35,123 nt of DNA from contig MU621273.1 of the NCBI GenBank assembly GCA_025399215.1, positions 1 through 35,123 of the forward strand, given 5' to 3'. The translations under genes and the position numbers were made by a program. This document shows positions 1 through 10,183 of the stretch, piece after piece (positions within the stretch are counted from its first letter, which is position 1; every line of letters starts with the position of its first letter). This DNA is from Globomyces pollinis-pini (Eukaryota; Chytridiomycota; Chytridiomycetes; Rhizophydiales; Globomycetaceae). The notes below the pieces were generated by a model. The model did no database searches. It saw nothing but the letters and a program-made list of their open reading frames with translations, and had not been told where the DNA came from.

Positions 1-97
1 TTATTTAGTTCTTACCCGTTTTCAGCAACATAGTGAAATATTTCTGAACACTTTCTTTTCTCTTGAAAATAACGAAACATTGAAACTCCAAACCAAG

Positions 98-1792
98 ATG
101 TCAAAACGATTCCTTAATGTTGAGTGCTATGGAATCAGAACTGAAGTCAATGTTTCTGAAGCTGAAAGACTTGGTCAAGTACAGGATGCTGTCAAGTTGG
201 AATTCTCCAACGCTCTTGTCCAGGTTGCTGCACCTCAACTACAATTCTACGATCAACAAGGACATCAAATTATAGATTTGGGTGGTATTCCTAACAACTA
301 TTACCAGAAGCCAAAGAATGGTGGTCTCTTTCTTGTCGTTTCTGTGATACCATTTTCAACACTACCAACTCAAGTCCAATTTGCCTCGTTCCCACCTTGT
401 GATTCCTTCTACAAAAACGTACCTAACGCCGCTGAGCAGGATAGATGGCTTGTATTTGCAGACAACATACCCTCCACTACGTTGAAGGGTCTCTATATCC
501 GACAGAGCTATCAATCCATCTCAGCAGACATCCACAACCCGGCTAAGTGCTACCAGTACCCTGCACAAGACTATTTGAACCATCCACCAAGCAAACAGCG
601 CACCGTCACCAAAGCAATCATCACAGGAACTCCCGGCATTGGCAAGTCACTATTCCTCTTCTATCTCTTATGGCAGCTGGTCAAAAGGGGGAAGCGGGTC
701 CTCTTTATCGTTGGTCCCAAAACAATCTACTATGATGGTCAAGGTGGTGTCTTCCAGTTTCCGAAGGACTGGTTACCAAGTAGAATTGATCATTCCTTCT
801 GGAACGGTGATTTGTGGTGTCTCTTTGGTGCCAAGTACAAGAAGGAAAAAGACTTTATGGAGTTGCCCTATCCCCTAATCACATTTATCCTCTCAACCTC
901 CCCACGAGGAGATATGATCAACGACTTCAAGAAACCTCCGCCATCTCAGATCTTTTACATGCCGATTTGGACCAAACTTGAACTGGAAATCATCGCTCCG
1001 AAATTCCCTGGTGTCACTGACTGGAATAGCCGATTCGAGATTCTTGGCGGCATCCCTGAGTATGTCCTGGAAGTGACTAGTACTGATTCAACGCAGCTGC
1101 TTCAAGCAGCATGTGAACAGTGCGACCTCAAAGACTGTATCAGAATAATTGACGTAAACTCTACCCACAATGATAAGTCCAAGGCTGTGCATTCTCTGGT
1201 TCATATCACTTCGACTTTACCGTTCACCGATTCTACTGTTACATATGCATCTCAAACAGTACTGGATATAATAGTTGCAAACAAGGGAGCTGAAGTTAAG
1301 CGCGAGATGAGAGCTCTCTTGGAATATTACTGGGGAAATCCTTTGCCTACGGCACTATTTGGATACATTTTTGAGTCATATGCTGTGGATCTGCTGGAAA
1401 GAGGAGGCACGTTTGCCTGTCGCCAGCTGGTACACGGAAACACAAGAAACCTGCCTCCTGATACCAAATTGGTGATTCCTCAATCAACGCGAAAAGTCTC
1501 TGACAAGCCTGAATCCAACCACACAACCGATCAACTATATGTGCCCAAAACCAAAAATTCCACGACAATTGATGCTTGGATTCCTGGGATAGGGGCATTT
1601 CAACTAGGGTTTGGCAAGCAGCATGACATCAAGAGCGGTACCAGGGACGATGTAGCAAAGCTTGGACTAGAAGCAAATAAGTTGTACTGGCTACTTCCTC
1701 CCCCGCATTACCGATCGTTTACCAAAAAAACACCCCAAGATATTGATCAATATGCTGTGCGAATCCCATATTTCAGTGCAGAAGACCAATAA
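98..1792 (+). CDS. Crinkler (CRN)-like protein: P-loop NTPase plus nuclease-like C-terminal domain
   Basis: One uninterrupted frame of 564 codons from the ATG at 98; the frame opens further upstream at 80 but only with TTG. Residues 1-90 form a ubiquitin-like header region (ECYGI near the start). A Walker A motif GTPGIGKS lies at about 177-184, followed by an NTPase region. The C-terminus has D492 in TTIDAWIPG, then QLGFGKQHDI at about 502 and a KLYWLLPPP strand. This D...Q spacing matches the restriction-endonuclease-like fold described for CRN proteins. In that family these proteins are treated as secreted or nuclear effectors, or as conflict NTPase-nucleases derived from mobile elements. 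No classical signal peptide is visible. It is the only intron-free gene here and looks less AT-rich than its neighbours, which suggests transfer or a mobile origin (inference). The catalytic set may be incomplete, since I place only D and Q with confidence. Confidence 0.8.
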   Translation: MSKRFLNVECYGIRTEVNVSEAERLGQVQDAVKLEFSNALVQVAAPQLQFYDQQGHQIIDLGGIPNNYYQKPKNGGLFLVVSVIPFSTLPTQVQFASFPPCDSFYKNVPNAAEQDRWLVFADNIPSTTLKGLYIRQSYQSISADIHNPAKCYQYPAQDYLNHPPSKQRTVTKAIITGTPGIGKSLFLFYLLWQLVKRGKRVLFIVGPKTIYYDGQGGVFQFPKDWLPSRIDHSFWNGDLWCLFGAKYKKEKDFMELPYPLITFILSTSPRGDMINDFKKPPPSQIFYMPIWTKLELEIIAPKFPGVTDWNSRFEILGGIPEYVLEVTSTDSTQLLQAACEQCDLKDCIRIIDVNSTHNDKSKAVHSLVHITSTLPFTDSTVTYASQTVLDIIVANKGAEVKREMRALLEYYWGNPLPTALFGYIFESYAVDLLERGGTFACRQLVHGNTRNLPPDTKLVIPQSTRKVSDKPESNHTTDQLYVPKTKNSTTIDAWIPGIGAFQLGFGKQHDIKSGTRDDVAKLGLEANKLYWLLPPPHYRSFTKKTPQDIDQYAVRIPYFSAEDQ

Positions 1793-2174
1793 ACTTATGG
1801 CAGCTTTTTGGTAAATGGGAATTTTATTTCGCTCTACTTGATAATTCAACCGCGATTATAAAGTCTGCTGAAGCGATCGTTTAGTATGAGGCACATAATG
1901 TCAACCAGAAGTATGAGCTCATATGTTCTGAGCTAAAGTGTATGGACTGTGCATACAATTCATTGTAGACACCAGCAACCAAACTAAATCAAAGCTAGAT
2001 AGAGAGAAAGAGCGACAGAGACGAAAAGAAGCAAGGAAAGCGCGACGAACCAATAGCTATGACACGCAATTCACTTATTAAATTCATGCTGAGAGAGTCA
2101 TTGATGTTTCGGTTCGTGTGGCGCGTATAAGGCTTTCCACACCCAATTCTTAAATTGTTATCCATTAACAATCC
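1793..2174. other. Intergenic stretch with a basic open frame of unknown status
   Basis: No firm gene lies between the Crinkler-like gene and the LRR gene. On the plus strand a frame is open from just after a TGA near 1933 to a TAA at 2079-2081 but has no ATG. Its middle (about 1998-2052) encodes a very basic, Arg/Lys/Glu-rich helix containing REKERQRRKEARKARR. This could be the last exon of a small gene, a relic, or chance in a purine-rich tract. The frame on the opposite strand looks like a shadow. Confidence 0.3.
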
Positions 2175-3452
2175 ATGGGCAACCAAGTGTCAAAGGACCA
2201 AGTATTTGCATATGCTTCAGAAACCCACAAACCACTAGTGCAGTCTTCTGGATCTGCATTGGAAAATACTAGAGTAGTGTGCACCAAAATCATGCCAGAG
2301 TTACTTCTACCACAAAAACCAATTCCAACTCAGTATAACGAAGAGGAATTACATCAAATTACATTTTCAGACTTTTCGCATTCCTCAAATACTGTGATTG
2401 CTTGTAACAAACGATTAGTTGCTGTTACCAATAACATTGGTTTATTGTTTAATACTACTAAATTATTACTGTAACATATTATAGTTAATACCATTAGCTG
2501 CTGCAATTTCCTTGAAGAAATTCCACCTGAAATTGGTTACCTCAAGCACTTGACTGTACTTTCTTTATCAAAGAATAGATTAAAGACTCTCCCAGATACA
2601 ATTTACCATTTATCTAAGCTAAAAGAATTATCTCTGGCTGATAACCAATTGGTTTATTTGCCTTCTTCAATTGGATCTCTGAAAAATTTAACTCAATTGG
2701 CTTTAGATAACAATAAACTAAAGACTTTACCAACGGAATTGGGACAATTATCGAAGCTGGAACATTTAAATATATCATACAATCCATTAACAACATTACC
2801 AGCAGTAATCTTTCACTTCAGTTGATTTTTAGGAACTATCCAAACTGAAAACCCTAATGACTCTGGTGACAACTGATTGCCCGTTTTTACTCACTGAACC
2901 TGAAAGTGAGTCTGGGACTGTGTTATCTTTGAAAGAGTTGACCGCAAGGTATATAGTACGTCACAATATTGCTGGTATACATATCCTCACACACGGTTTG
3001 CAAGTTTTTCTATCTACCGCTCATTCATGTACATTTTGTAAAGGTAGTTCATATTTGTATTTTTATATCTTCTAGGCCCTTATTTTGAAAAGTCAATATC
3101 ACGAGTTAGATTTATTATCAGGAACGACAGGACAATCCCAATTGAATCTCGTCTTTGTATAAATCATTATACCACAGAACAAGAACGAACAGCACTGTTA
3201 TTCAGCCCATTACCAGATACTACACCAGTAGATTACCAAGCATTAACAGTTCAACCGAGAAGATCTTTGTTACGCAATAGATCTTCATCTAATACAGTCA
3301 CTCGGGTCGTCTCAAAAACACCCAGTTTACCAGCTTTAGAGGCTCAAAGAAATAGCAATAATCAGACACTAATCAAACGACTTTCTTCAATGTCCTTGCT
3401 TCGAAGCAGTCAATCAATGACTTTTGGAGAAGAAAATTCCATCCATCAATAG
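2175..3452 (+). CDS. Leucine-rich-repeat protein with N-myristoylation-type start
   Basis: Four exons (2175-2439, 2485-2804, 2833-3043, 3076-3452) join to 390 codons; introns are 45, 28 and 32 nt. The protein begins MGNQVSK, a good N-myristoylation context (Gly2, Ser6), so membrane attachment is likely. The central part holds about five LRRs of the LxxLxLxxNxLxxLP type (for example LKTLPDTIYHLSKLKELSL), starting at EEIPPEIGYLKHL. After the repeats comes a short Cys-containing module, C-T-F-C-K followed by GPYFEKSISRVRFIIRND and IPIESRLC. From memory this resembles the tail of a conserved fungal LRR family. The Ser/Arg-rich C-terminus (RRSLLRNRSSSN, KRLSSMSLLRSS) looks like a phosphorylation region. 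Exact function is unknown; a signalling scaffold is only an inference. Confidence 0.75.
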
Positions 3453-3579
3453 CATCAGTCCCAAATATTATATGAGAAATAGAACTCTGAACTGTGTTTA
3501 TGCAATATATTCAATTTAATGACATGATTATTGAATTTTTCTAGACATTATTTCTTTGGCTTGTATTATAGATATTATT

Positions 3580-5847
3580 TTAACTCTCCAGTAAACCGTT
3601 TGTCACATGAATCCCTTGGTTTTTACAATCAATCAGTAATTGTTTGAACAAATCCTCTGAATATTTCTCCAGCCGAACTGCCGCTTTAAAATATACTGTG
3701 TGAGGAAGATTATAAATCTTGCAGTTTGATATAATTTTTTCAAAATCAGACTATTGTTAGATACTGGTACGATATTACCCGGAATAATTCAACATCTGTG
3801 TATTGATAGGTATCCAATTTAAGAGTCATGGTTGTAAAGTCCATGGGAGTTTTGATATGAATGATATAGTCAGGTACAAGCTTTACATCAACTGGATATA
3901 AGAAAAAGTCATTTTTGTCATATCTAAAACGTTATTAGATTATTGATTTTTTTTTTACTTTTTGAGTTTATCCAAAAGTGGGATAAGTAACGGCCTTATA
4001 GGATTGATAGCAAGTTCAAATTGTTCTGATATATTTCTATATACTCGTAGTTTCTGTTTCTCTCGCTTTCGAATCATATCCAAGTGTAAACGAATCTTTT
4101 CCAAATCTTTTCTAATAGTGGTTAAAAGCTGTCAAGTAAGGTATCATTTGGTATTACTTCAAACTTTTGGGCTTTAAACTCCTCTTCCTCTCTGTTGATG
4201 GCAGAACTAGCAGTCCATGGCTATATATATTAACTAGATATAGACTTACTTCTAAATGCAGTCGCTTCAATAGTGCAGCCCCACGACGGGATTCTTTCTT
4301 CAAGGCCCAATACCTGGAAATAGTGATAATCAGATCTTTTTTCTTTTTAAGTCCAAACGGACAGGGTATAGAGGCAATCTCGTTTAAAATTGATACAGGA
4401 ATTATTGGTGATTTTAACGAATACATTTTTTTGCCACCATCGGGTTTGGTTTCTTCAATTATTTTCCGTTTTTTAGTTCTGTTCTTTGGTGATTCTTGAT
4501 GTAGTTTTATTTTACGAGATAGTTCTCTTGTGGCTAATCGTAATGATTCATCGACATTTATCTTCTCCTTATACTCTTTCTAATCATAAACATATAGTTT
4601 ACGTACCGGACAATGGCGATCACAATAGGATCGGAAATGGTTGCTGTCAATCACTCCTTGTCCTCTCATTTTCATGTAAAGTTTCGCTTTTCTAGCACAT
4701 GTTGCATGATATGCCGTACAACAAGTTTTGCTACTGCATTGAATGGGTGCTCCGTGTCGCTTATGACATATATAACAAGTCTATAACGAATAAAAAATAA
4801 GATAGATTACTAGTTTCCATCTACTCTTTGGTATAGCTTCAACTCCTTCTATGGGTTCCATATAGACTACATTCTGGATATGACATTCTGGAATCCACAT
4901 AGCGCAAGTAAGATGTGCCCATTTATTTGTATTTGTTTGCTTGTAAGCTCCACCATCAGTTGGACAAAGAACGCAAGACTAACATGTTAGATTCAGAACT
5001 AACCACAGGAGTTTCAGGACTCAACATACATTTTCGACATAACCATTGACCTTCAGGTATAAATGGGATTCCATAACAGTCTAAAATATCAAATCATACA
5101 AGTATATACCTTGATGTACAGCTAAATCACAACCATCGCAAAATACAATTGCATTACTATTTTCTGCTTCTCCATCATCACAAACTGAGCACGTAATATC
5201 TTCAGGATATTGATCAGTATCTTTTAAATCTTTTGGGATATCTTTAACCTATGAAGATATTATCAATTTGAAAGGTTTTACTAAATCAAACCAATGTTTT
5301 TCTAACTGATCCATCACCCATTCAAAATAATCAAAATCACAATATATATCACTAGTTTCCGATAATTTAGAATTATATAGAGAAAGCCATTGTTTATCTA
5401 CAAGTATAAATTATTATTGGAAAACCTTGTTCATCCATATCATATTCAGTCCTTTGGGCCAACTGATCTTCAGAGGGCTCTAAACCAGATTAAAAAATTA
5501 AAGATACCAATATAGGTAGTATAAGGTGGTAGTGGTGGAGGTATAGTATGGGGAGGGGTATGTTGAATTATTCTAAATACTGGAGTAGGAACTGGCTTTG
5601 AAAAAACTGGCGCTATTGCTGGTAAGGGATTTTCTAGATAAGCAGCATGTGAGTTCTTTTGTGCAGTAGGTAGTTCATCGTTAGTAAGGTCAGTTAACCT
5701 CAAAATTTGAAGTGGTTTTTGAATACGTAGATCCGGATAGAAATCTCGGTATGACCTCTCTTCCTGAGGGGTAGTTGAACCTTTCCCGCAAGTTTTTGAG
5801 GGTCGGTTATTGGTACTATTCTTTGTATTGGTTGCGTACTTTGTCAT
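3580..5847 (-). CDS. NTO1: NTO1/BRPF-like PHD-zinc knuckle-PHD and bromodomain scaffold of a MYST histone acetyltransferase complex
   Basis: Twelve exons sum to 648 codons, read from the ATG at 5847 to a TAA at 3580-3582; introns are 25-35 nt. The order is: Pro-rich N-terminus; EYDMDEQD followed by a region ending LEKHWFDL (typical of BRPF/NTO1); a C4HC3 PHD finger ([18 protein letters not shown], then [12 protein letters not shown]); zinc knuckle [14 protein letters not shown]; an extended second PHD ([14 protein letters not shown] ... CDRHC); the segment [19 protein letters not shown]; and a bromodomain ending in [21 protein letters not shown]1/BRPF proteins anchor MYST-family acetyltransferases such as Mst2/NuA3 on histone H3 tails. 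Of the possible ATG/TTG starts I chose the ATG at MTKYATN. Bromodomain Asn (SNCKIYN) is present. It is divergent to the small gene at 5949, with about 100 bp between starts. Confidence 0.88.
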
Positions 5848-5948
5848 AAAAACACTCAAACGTTACTGAACAAACAAAAACCAGAAAATTCAAGAAATTT
5901 AAAATCCAACTGATTGCAAGTAGATACTAAAAACCCACTGTTGAAGGG

Positions 5949-6312
5949 ATGGGAAATGTTTGGTCTTGTTTAGAATTTATGTCATCATCGAATCGTGAGA
6001 TTTGTGATTCCTTAGTTTATATACCATCAGCTCATCAATGTATCATTCGCACAATTCATAGATTGTGTGTTGTTCTGTATAATACTTTTTAGCTTTTTCA
6101 CCTTGTAATTTAGAATGAAAATGTATGTCTATTGCCGATCATGTTATAAAGAAACTGTATATTTTAGATATCTACTGTGCATTGAGATACTGGATGCTGC
6201 TGTACATCATTTACTTCAATCGAATGTAGAATTAGGAATCAATTTGGGCGTTACACTTTCATCCATTCACGAAATAGTAACTTTAGTCTCATTAGCAAAT
6301 AATAATAAGTAG
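5949..6312 (+). CDS. Small protein of unknown function, N-myristoylation-type start
   Basis: Exons 5949-6076, 6114-6122 and 6168-6312 give 93 codons. The product begins MGNVWSC, which fits N-myristoylation plus possible palmitoylation at Cys7. It continues with two hydrophobic or amphipathic helical stretches (CIIRTIHRLCVVL and YLLCIEILDAAVHHLLQ) and ends VSLANNNK. The middle exon is only 9 nt; leaving it out keeps the frame, so a 90-residue form is equally possible. I do not recognise the family. The stop lies 29 bp from the GatA stop on the other strand. Confidence 0.5.
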
Positions 6313-6341
6313 CGCTTATTTATACTCTCAAATTAAGTCTA

Positions 6342-7893
6342 TTAAGATGAAGATTCCAGCGATTTAGCAACCTTTAACACCAACGAGTCATCACCATATT
6401 GTCCAATTAATTGCAAACCAATTGGTAATTCTCCAGCATCACGCTTGCACGGCACTACAATTGCAGGCAAACCTGCTAAACTTGCTGGAATGGTGAACAC
6501 ATCATTTACATAAGGATTGCACTTATTTAGTTTTACATCCTCCAGTGTTGGTGCTGATGTCATAGATGCAGGAGTTAACAACAAATTTACTTTAGGATTT
6601 CGCGGTTGAAAGTTTGTTAATGGGTTTATACTGATAAAAGTCTCGTCAAAATCGCGTTGAACTTTAGCTCTCATTTGTTGGGCTTTCTTGTAATAAACAT
6701 TTGTCCTATCATTACAACCGGTTTAGCTTACGATGATTTTAAAACAAACGCACCAATCATCAAACGACGCTTTACTTCATTTCCAAAACCCTCTGCTCGT
6801 GTATTTTCTATTTTCTTTAGATCTGATCGATGTCCATAACGAATTCCATCATATTTTGCCAAATTGGAATATGCTTCGGCTGGTGAAATAATATAATATG
6901 CTGATAAAGCAAACTGAGTGCTTGGTAAAGATACTGGTACAATTGTAGCACCCTTTGATTCCAAATGATGAATGGCTAGATTCCAAGATTCCAAGACTTC
7001 ATCTGATATTCCTTCCACATAGTATTCCTTTTCATTGATTAGTTATAAATACCTGAATTACTGATGGAATGCCAATCTTGATCCCTTCCAGATTATTCTC
7101 CGTTGTAATGGGTTTTGGTAAATCAACAAATTTTACCGAAGTTGGATCATTCTCATCGACGCCTTTCATAATGTCTAGATTTTAATAAGTAAAATTTTGA
7201 ATACCAAAGACAGTCTCTGTTTCTGCAACAGTTTTTGACATGATTCCTATTGTATCTAGTGAATTCGCGTATGGAATTAATCCATACCGTGAAATTCGAC
7301 CATAAGAAGGCTTGAACCCTGTCAAGGATAAATACTGGATCATGTTTACCTACTATGCCACAGTATGCAGCAGGTAGTCGCACACTACCACCAGTATCTG
7401 AACCAATTGCTATACTACAGAATCCAGCAGCTACTGCTGCAGCACTTCCTCCAGAGCTACCTCCAGCAACTCTTGGATTATTTTCTGTTGAATGTGGATT
7501 AATTGTAGGACCATGTTTTGAATAAACGTTGAAAGAACTAATGTTAATAAGAATATTATACCCCATTCCAAATTCATCTAAATTAGTTTTTCCTATGAGA
7601 ATAGCTCCTTCAATCAGTAATTTTTCCACAGCAGTAGCATTAAAAGGGGAATGATAATCTGGTATTAAAATGAATTGAATACTATCGAGTATAAGAGAAG
7701 CACAATTTGTTTTACAAGTAGTAGTAGCTAAATTATCTTTTATAGCGATAGGAATATTCTGTAATATTAAATTTTTTTGAGGTAAGTTTCTGATGATTGA
7801 ATCTAATTCAGGATTTAATTGAGTGATTGCATTGATCAACAAATTCTTTCTTTTTATTTCATTTAAAGATTTTTCCAATATTAATTTGTTCAT
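6342..7893 (-). CDS. GatA/HER2: Mitochondrial glutamyl-tRNA(Gln) amidotransferase subunit A
   Basis: Seven exons sum to 463 codons from the ATG at 7893. As the amidase subunit of GatCAB (GatFAB in yeast), it supplies ammonia that converts mischarged Glu-tRNA(Gln) to Gln-tRNA(Gln) in mitochondria. The amidase signature is clear: catalytic Lys in [20 protein letters not shown], and the nucleophile region [31 protein letters not shown] and [16 protein letters not shown] are also family hallmarks, as is the C-terminal [17 protein letters not shown]. Introns lie at 7659-7682 (24 nt), 7538-7561 (24), 7319-7349 (31), 7175-7204 (30), 7028-7052 (25) and 6706-6731 (26). The two 24-nt introns have no stop in frame, so an unspliced reading would carry eight foreign residues at each. 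No long targeting peptide is obvious; the N-terminus is Lys-rich. Confidence 0.93.
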
Positions 7894-7932
7894 GATCGAT
7901 TTTGAAGGTGATGAAACTTTTTTAACTTTTCA
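7894..7932. promoter_or_regulatory. 39-bp bidirectional spacer between GatA and NAR1 start codons
   Basis: The start codons of GatA (minus, 7893) and NAR1 (plus, 7933) are separated by only 39 bases, rich in T-runs. Both 5' UTRs and the core promoters must lie here or overlap the coding regions. No TATA-like box is convincing. Confidence 0.5.
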
Positions 7933-9559
7933 ATGGCATTTTCTTCTGCTGTTGTATTAACTGACTTGAATGATTATATAAACCCTTCTCAAGCTTGTAT
8001 TAAACCTGTAGAAACTCCTGAAATTTCAAATGAAAATGCTGAAGTAATCATTACTCTCTCATCATTAGATTTTATTGAAAAATGGTCAATATTATGAAGT
8101 CCAAATTGATGGAACTGAACAGCAATTAGAAACAGCTTCTATCTCTTTAAATGATTGTTTAGCTTGTAGTGGTTGCATCACTTCTGCTGAATCCGTTTTA
8201 ATTACACTACAAAATAATCAAGAATTCTTAAAAATTATAAATGATAATCTAAATTTACCTCAAATGGATAGAAAAATCATTTGTATTTCTATATCTTCTC
8301 AATCAAGAGCTTCAATTGGTGCAAAATTCGGTTTCAACGCTCAACAGGTTCTATTTAGAATGTTGCTAATTCATTCATTTAGACATGGCAAAAATTGTCC
8401 CATTTATTGAAATCTTACTTTCATGTTGATTATGTATTTGATATCGATTTTGCTCGTGATATTGCTTTACTAGAGACTGGAAAATCGTTTGTTGAACGTA
8501 TGAAACAGAATGATAAATCTCAATTACCCTTATTGGCTAGCTCATGTCCAGGTATAGATGCAACAATATTGATTTCCATTTTAGGGTTCATCTGTTATGC
8601 GGAAAAAACCCACGGAACAATTCTAAATCTTGTAGATAGTACAAAATCTCCACAACAAATCATGGGTTCAATTGTTAAAGATCATCTAGCATCACAGATT
8701 GGTAAAAACCCGGACCAAATTTATCATGTCTCTGTGATGCCATGTTTTGATAAAAAATTAGAAGCTTCCAGAACCGATTTTTATAATGATATGTACAGAA
8801 CCAGAGATGTAGATTTGGTTTTGTCCACAACAGAGTTAGAAATTATACTGCAAGATGAGAAAATAGATTTGAATGCTGTTAGTGATGTAATTGAGCCATC
8901 TTTGTAACATATATCGTATCCTAATATATAGGTTCATGAAAGGGGATGGTGTTAACTTGTACTCCAGCGAAGGCTCTAGTTCAGGAGGGTACTTATCATA
9001 CACAATGAGATATGCTGCGTCAGTTATGTACGGTGTGACTTTGACAGACGAAGATATTTCAAAAGGATTGAATGGCGTTTCTATTGTACCCGGAAGAAAC
9101 AGCGATTTCACTGAAGTTAACTTTACACCACCTGGCCATTCTGAGCCTGCGCTGAGATTCGTTTATGTTTATGGATTTAAAAACATTCAAAACCTTGTGC
9201 GCAAAGTCAAGTTAAAGTCCAAAACAACTCGTCGCTCTGCAACTCCATCAGCTGGTACCTATCATTATGCAGAGGTTATGGCATGTCCCAGTGGATGCAT
9301 AAATGGGGGCGGACAATTAAAACCCAATTCTGGTAACAATATATCTGCTGCAGAATCAAAGAATTGGATATCAAAGGCATTATCTGTTTATAATAACACT
9401 GACGGGCTTCAGGTAGGAGCTGAAGTCAGTTCTGCAGTGCAAGATCTATACCAGAATTGGCTTCAAGAAGGTCAAATTGATTTGGTAAAGAAATATCTTC
9501 ATACATCATATCATGCTGTTGAAAACAACTTCCAAAGTGGATTGGCTGTAAAATGGTAA
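7933..9559 (+). CDS. NAR1: Cytosolic iron-sulfur cluster assembly protein, Fe-hydrogenase-like
   Basis: Five exons (7933-8043, 8069-8347, 8383-8551, 8585-8903, 8932-9559) sum to 501 codons. NAR1 (NARFL/CIAO3) links the early CIA scaffold to the targeting complex that inserts Fe-S clusters into cytosolic and nuclear apoproteins. The N-terminus reads [20 protein letters not shown], with the family's conserved first Cys, then CLACSGC for the ferredoxin-like cluster. The H-cluster-like half has [30 protein letters not shown] and [13 protein letters not shown], and later [15 protein letters not shown]. All eight expected Cys positions seem present. It ends LAVKW: a terminal Trp as in many CIA clients and Nar1, although the preceding residues do not fit the strict L/I/M-D/E/S-W pattern. 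The intron at 8348-8382 uses a GTTCTA donor. Confidence 0.95.
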
Positions 9560-9730
9560 AGATTGAACTTACAACGTATTTTATTCATTGTTGACAAAGA
9601 ACATGTGTATTAATAAAATGATCCCTTTATAAGTAGCAGTGTCCTCAACATCCTAAACTAAAAGATAATTTATAATTAAGTTTTATATTCCACTACAATC
9701 ATCAGGTTCAATATATCAACATGTACAATG

Positions 9731-10163
9731 TTATAGGCCTTTTAAATGAGGAGCCAAATCAGGATAATTGACTTCAATCTGTGACTCCAACTCAGATTTC
9801 AGCAACTAAAGATTAAATACTCTAATTACTAACCTTCAATGACTGAATTCTGCCATTGGTTTTCTGGTTTTTATCAACCAAAGTTTGAATCTGGTCCTTT
9901 CTTAACAATGCAGGATTTATACCATTTTCAACTACCCTTCCATTAAAAACAAAGTCTTACTCTATCATGTTCATTGGGATATCTTTTTTTACAGTATCTT
10001 TTAATTCATCAAGAGATTTTAAAGTTTCAACAAGTGTCTGTATCCTGGCCTGCAGCACTTTATCAGAATTCTCTTGGTAATCAGATACAGTGACTCCGGC
10101 CTTGTACAGCACGCTTGTCATTTCAAGTAGTTTCTGCTCGATCGCATCGTTTGATTGTTCCAT
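9731..10163 (-). CDS. MED10/NUT2: Mediator complex subunit 10
   Basis: Three exons (10163-9961, 9936-9834, 9805-9731) sum to 126 codons. Mediator bridges activators and RNA polymerase II; MED10 belongs to the middle module and pairs with MED14 and MED7/21 neighbours. Family features are the N-terminal LYKAGVTVSDYQ, VLQARIQTLVETLKSLDEL, then IPMNMIE joined across a 24-nt intron to VVENGINPALL, and DKNQKTNGRIQSLK. The C-terminus is short and amphipathic. Length fits the family. The ATG at 10163 lies 20 bp from the SDH4 ATG on the other strand. Confidence 0.9.
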
Positions 10164-10183
10164 TTCTTTTTTCTAAATTTTTA
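10164..10183. promoter_or_regulatory. 20-bp divergent spacer between MED10 and SDH4 start codons
   Basis: Only 20 T-rich bases separate the two divergent ATGs. The two transcripts probably overlap at their 5' ends, or promoter elements lie inside coding sequence. Alternatively one true start lies downstream, but both N-termini fit their families. Confidence 0.45.

Noticed and set aside
80..97. Upstream extension of the Crinkler-like frame
   Set aside because: It begins with TTG; the ATG at 98 starts directly before the conserved header.
2471..2484. A 14-nt intron in the LRR gene
   Set aside because: A 45-nt intron at 2440-2484 with a GTTTAT donor and CTAA branch restores the LRR frame without needing an implausibly short intron.
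4086..4160. Frameshift in the NTO1 gene between the RYWALKK segment and the bromodomain
   Set aside because: A 29-nt intron at 4129-4157 with a CAG acceptor restores the frame fully.
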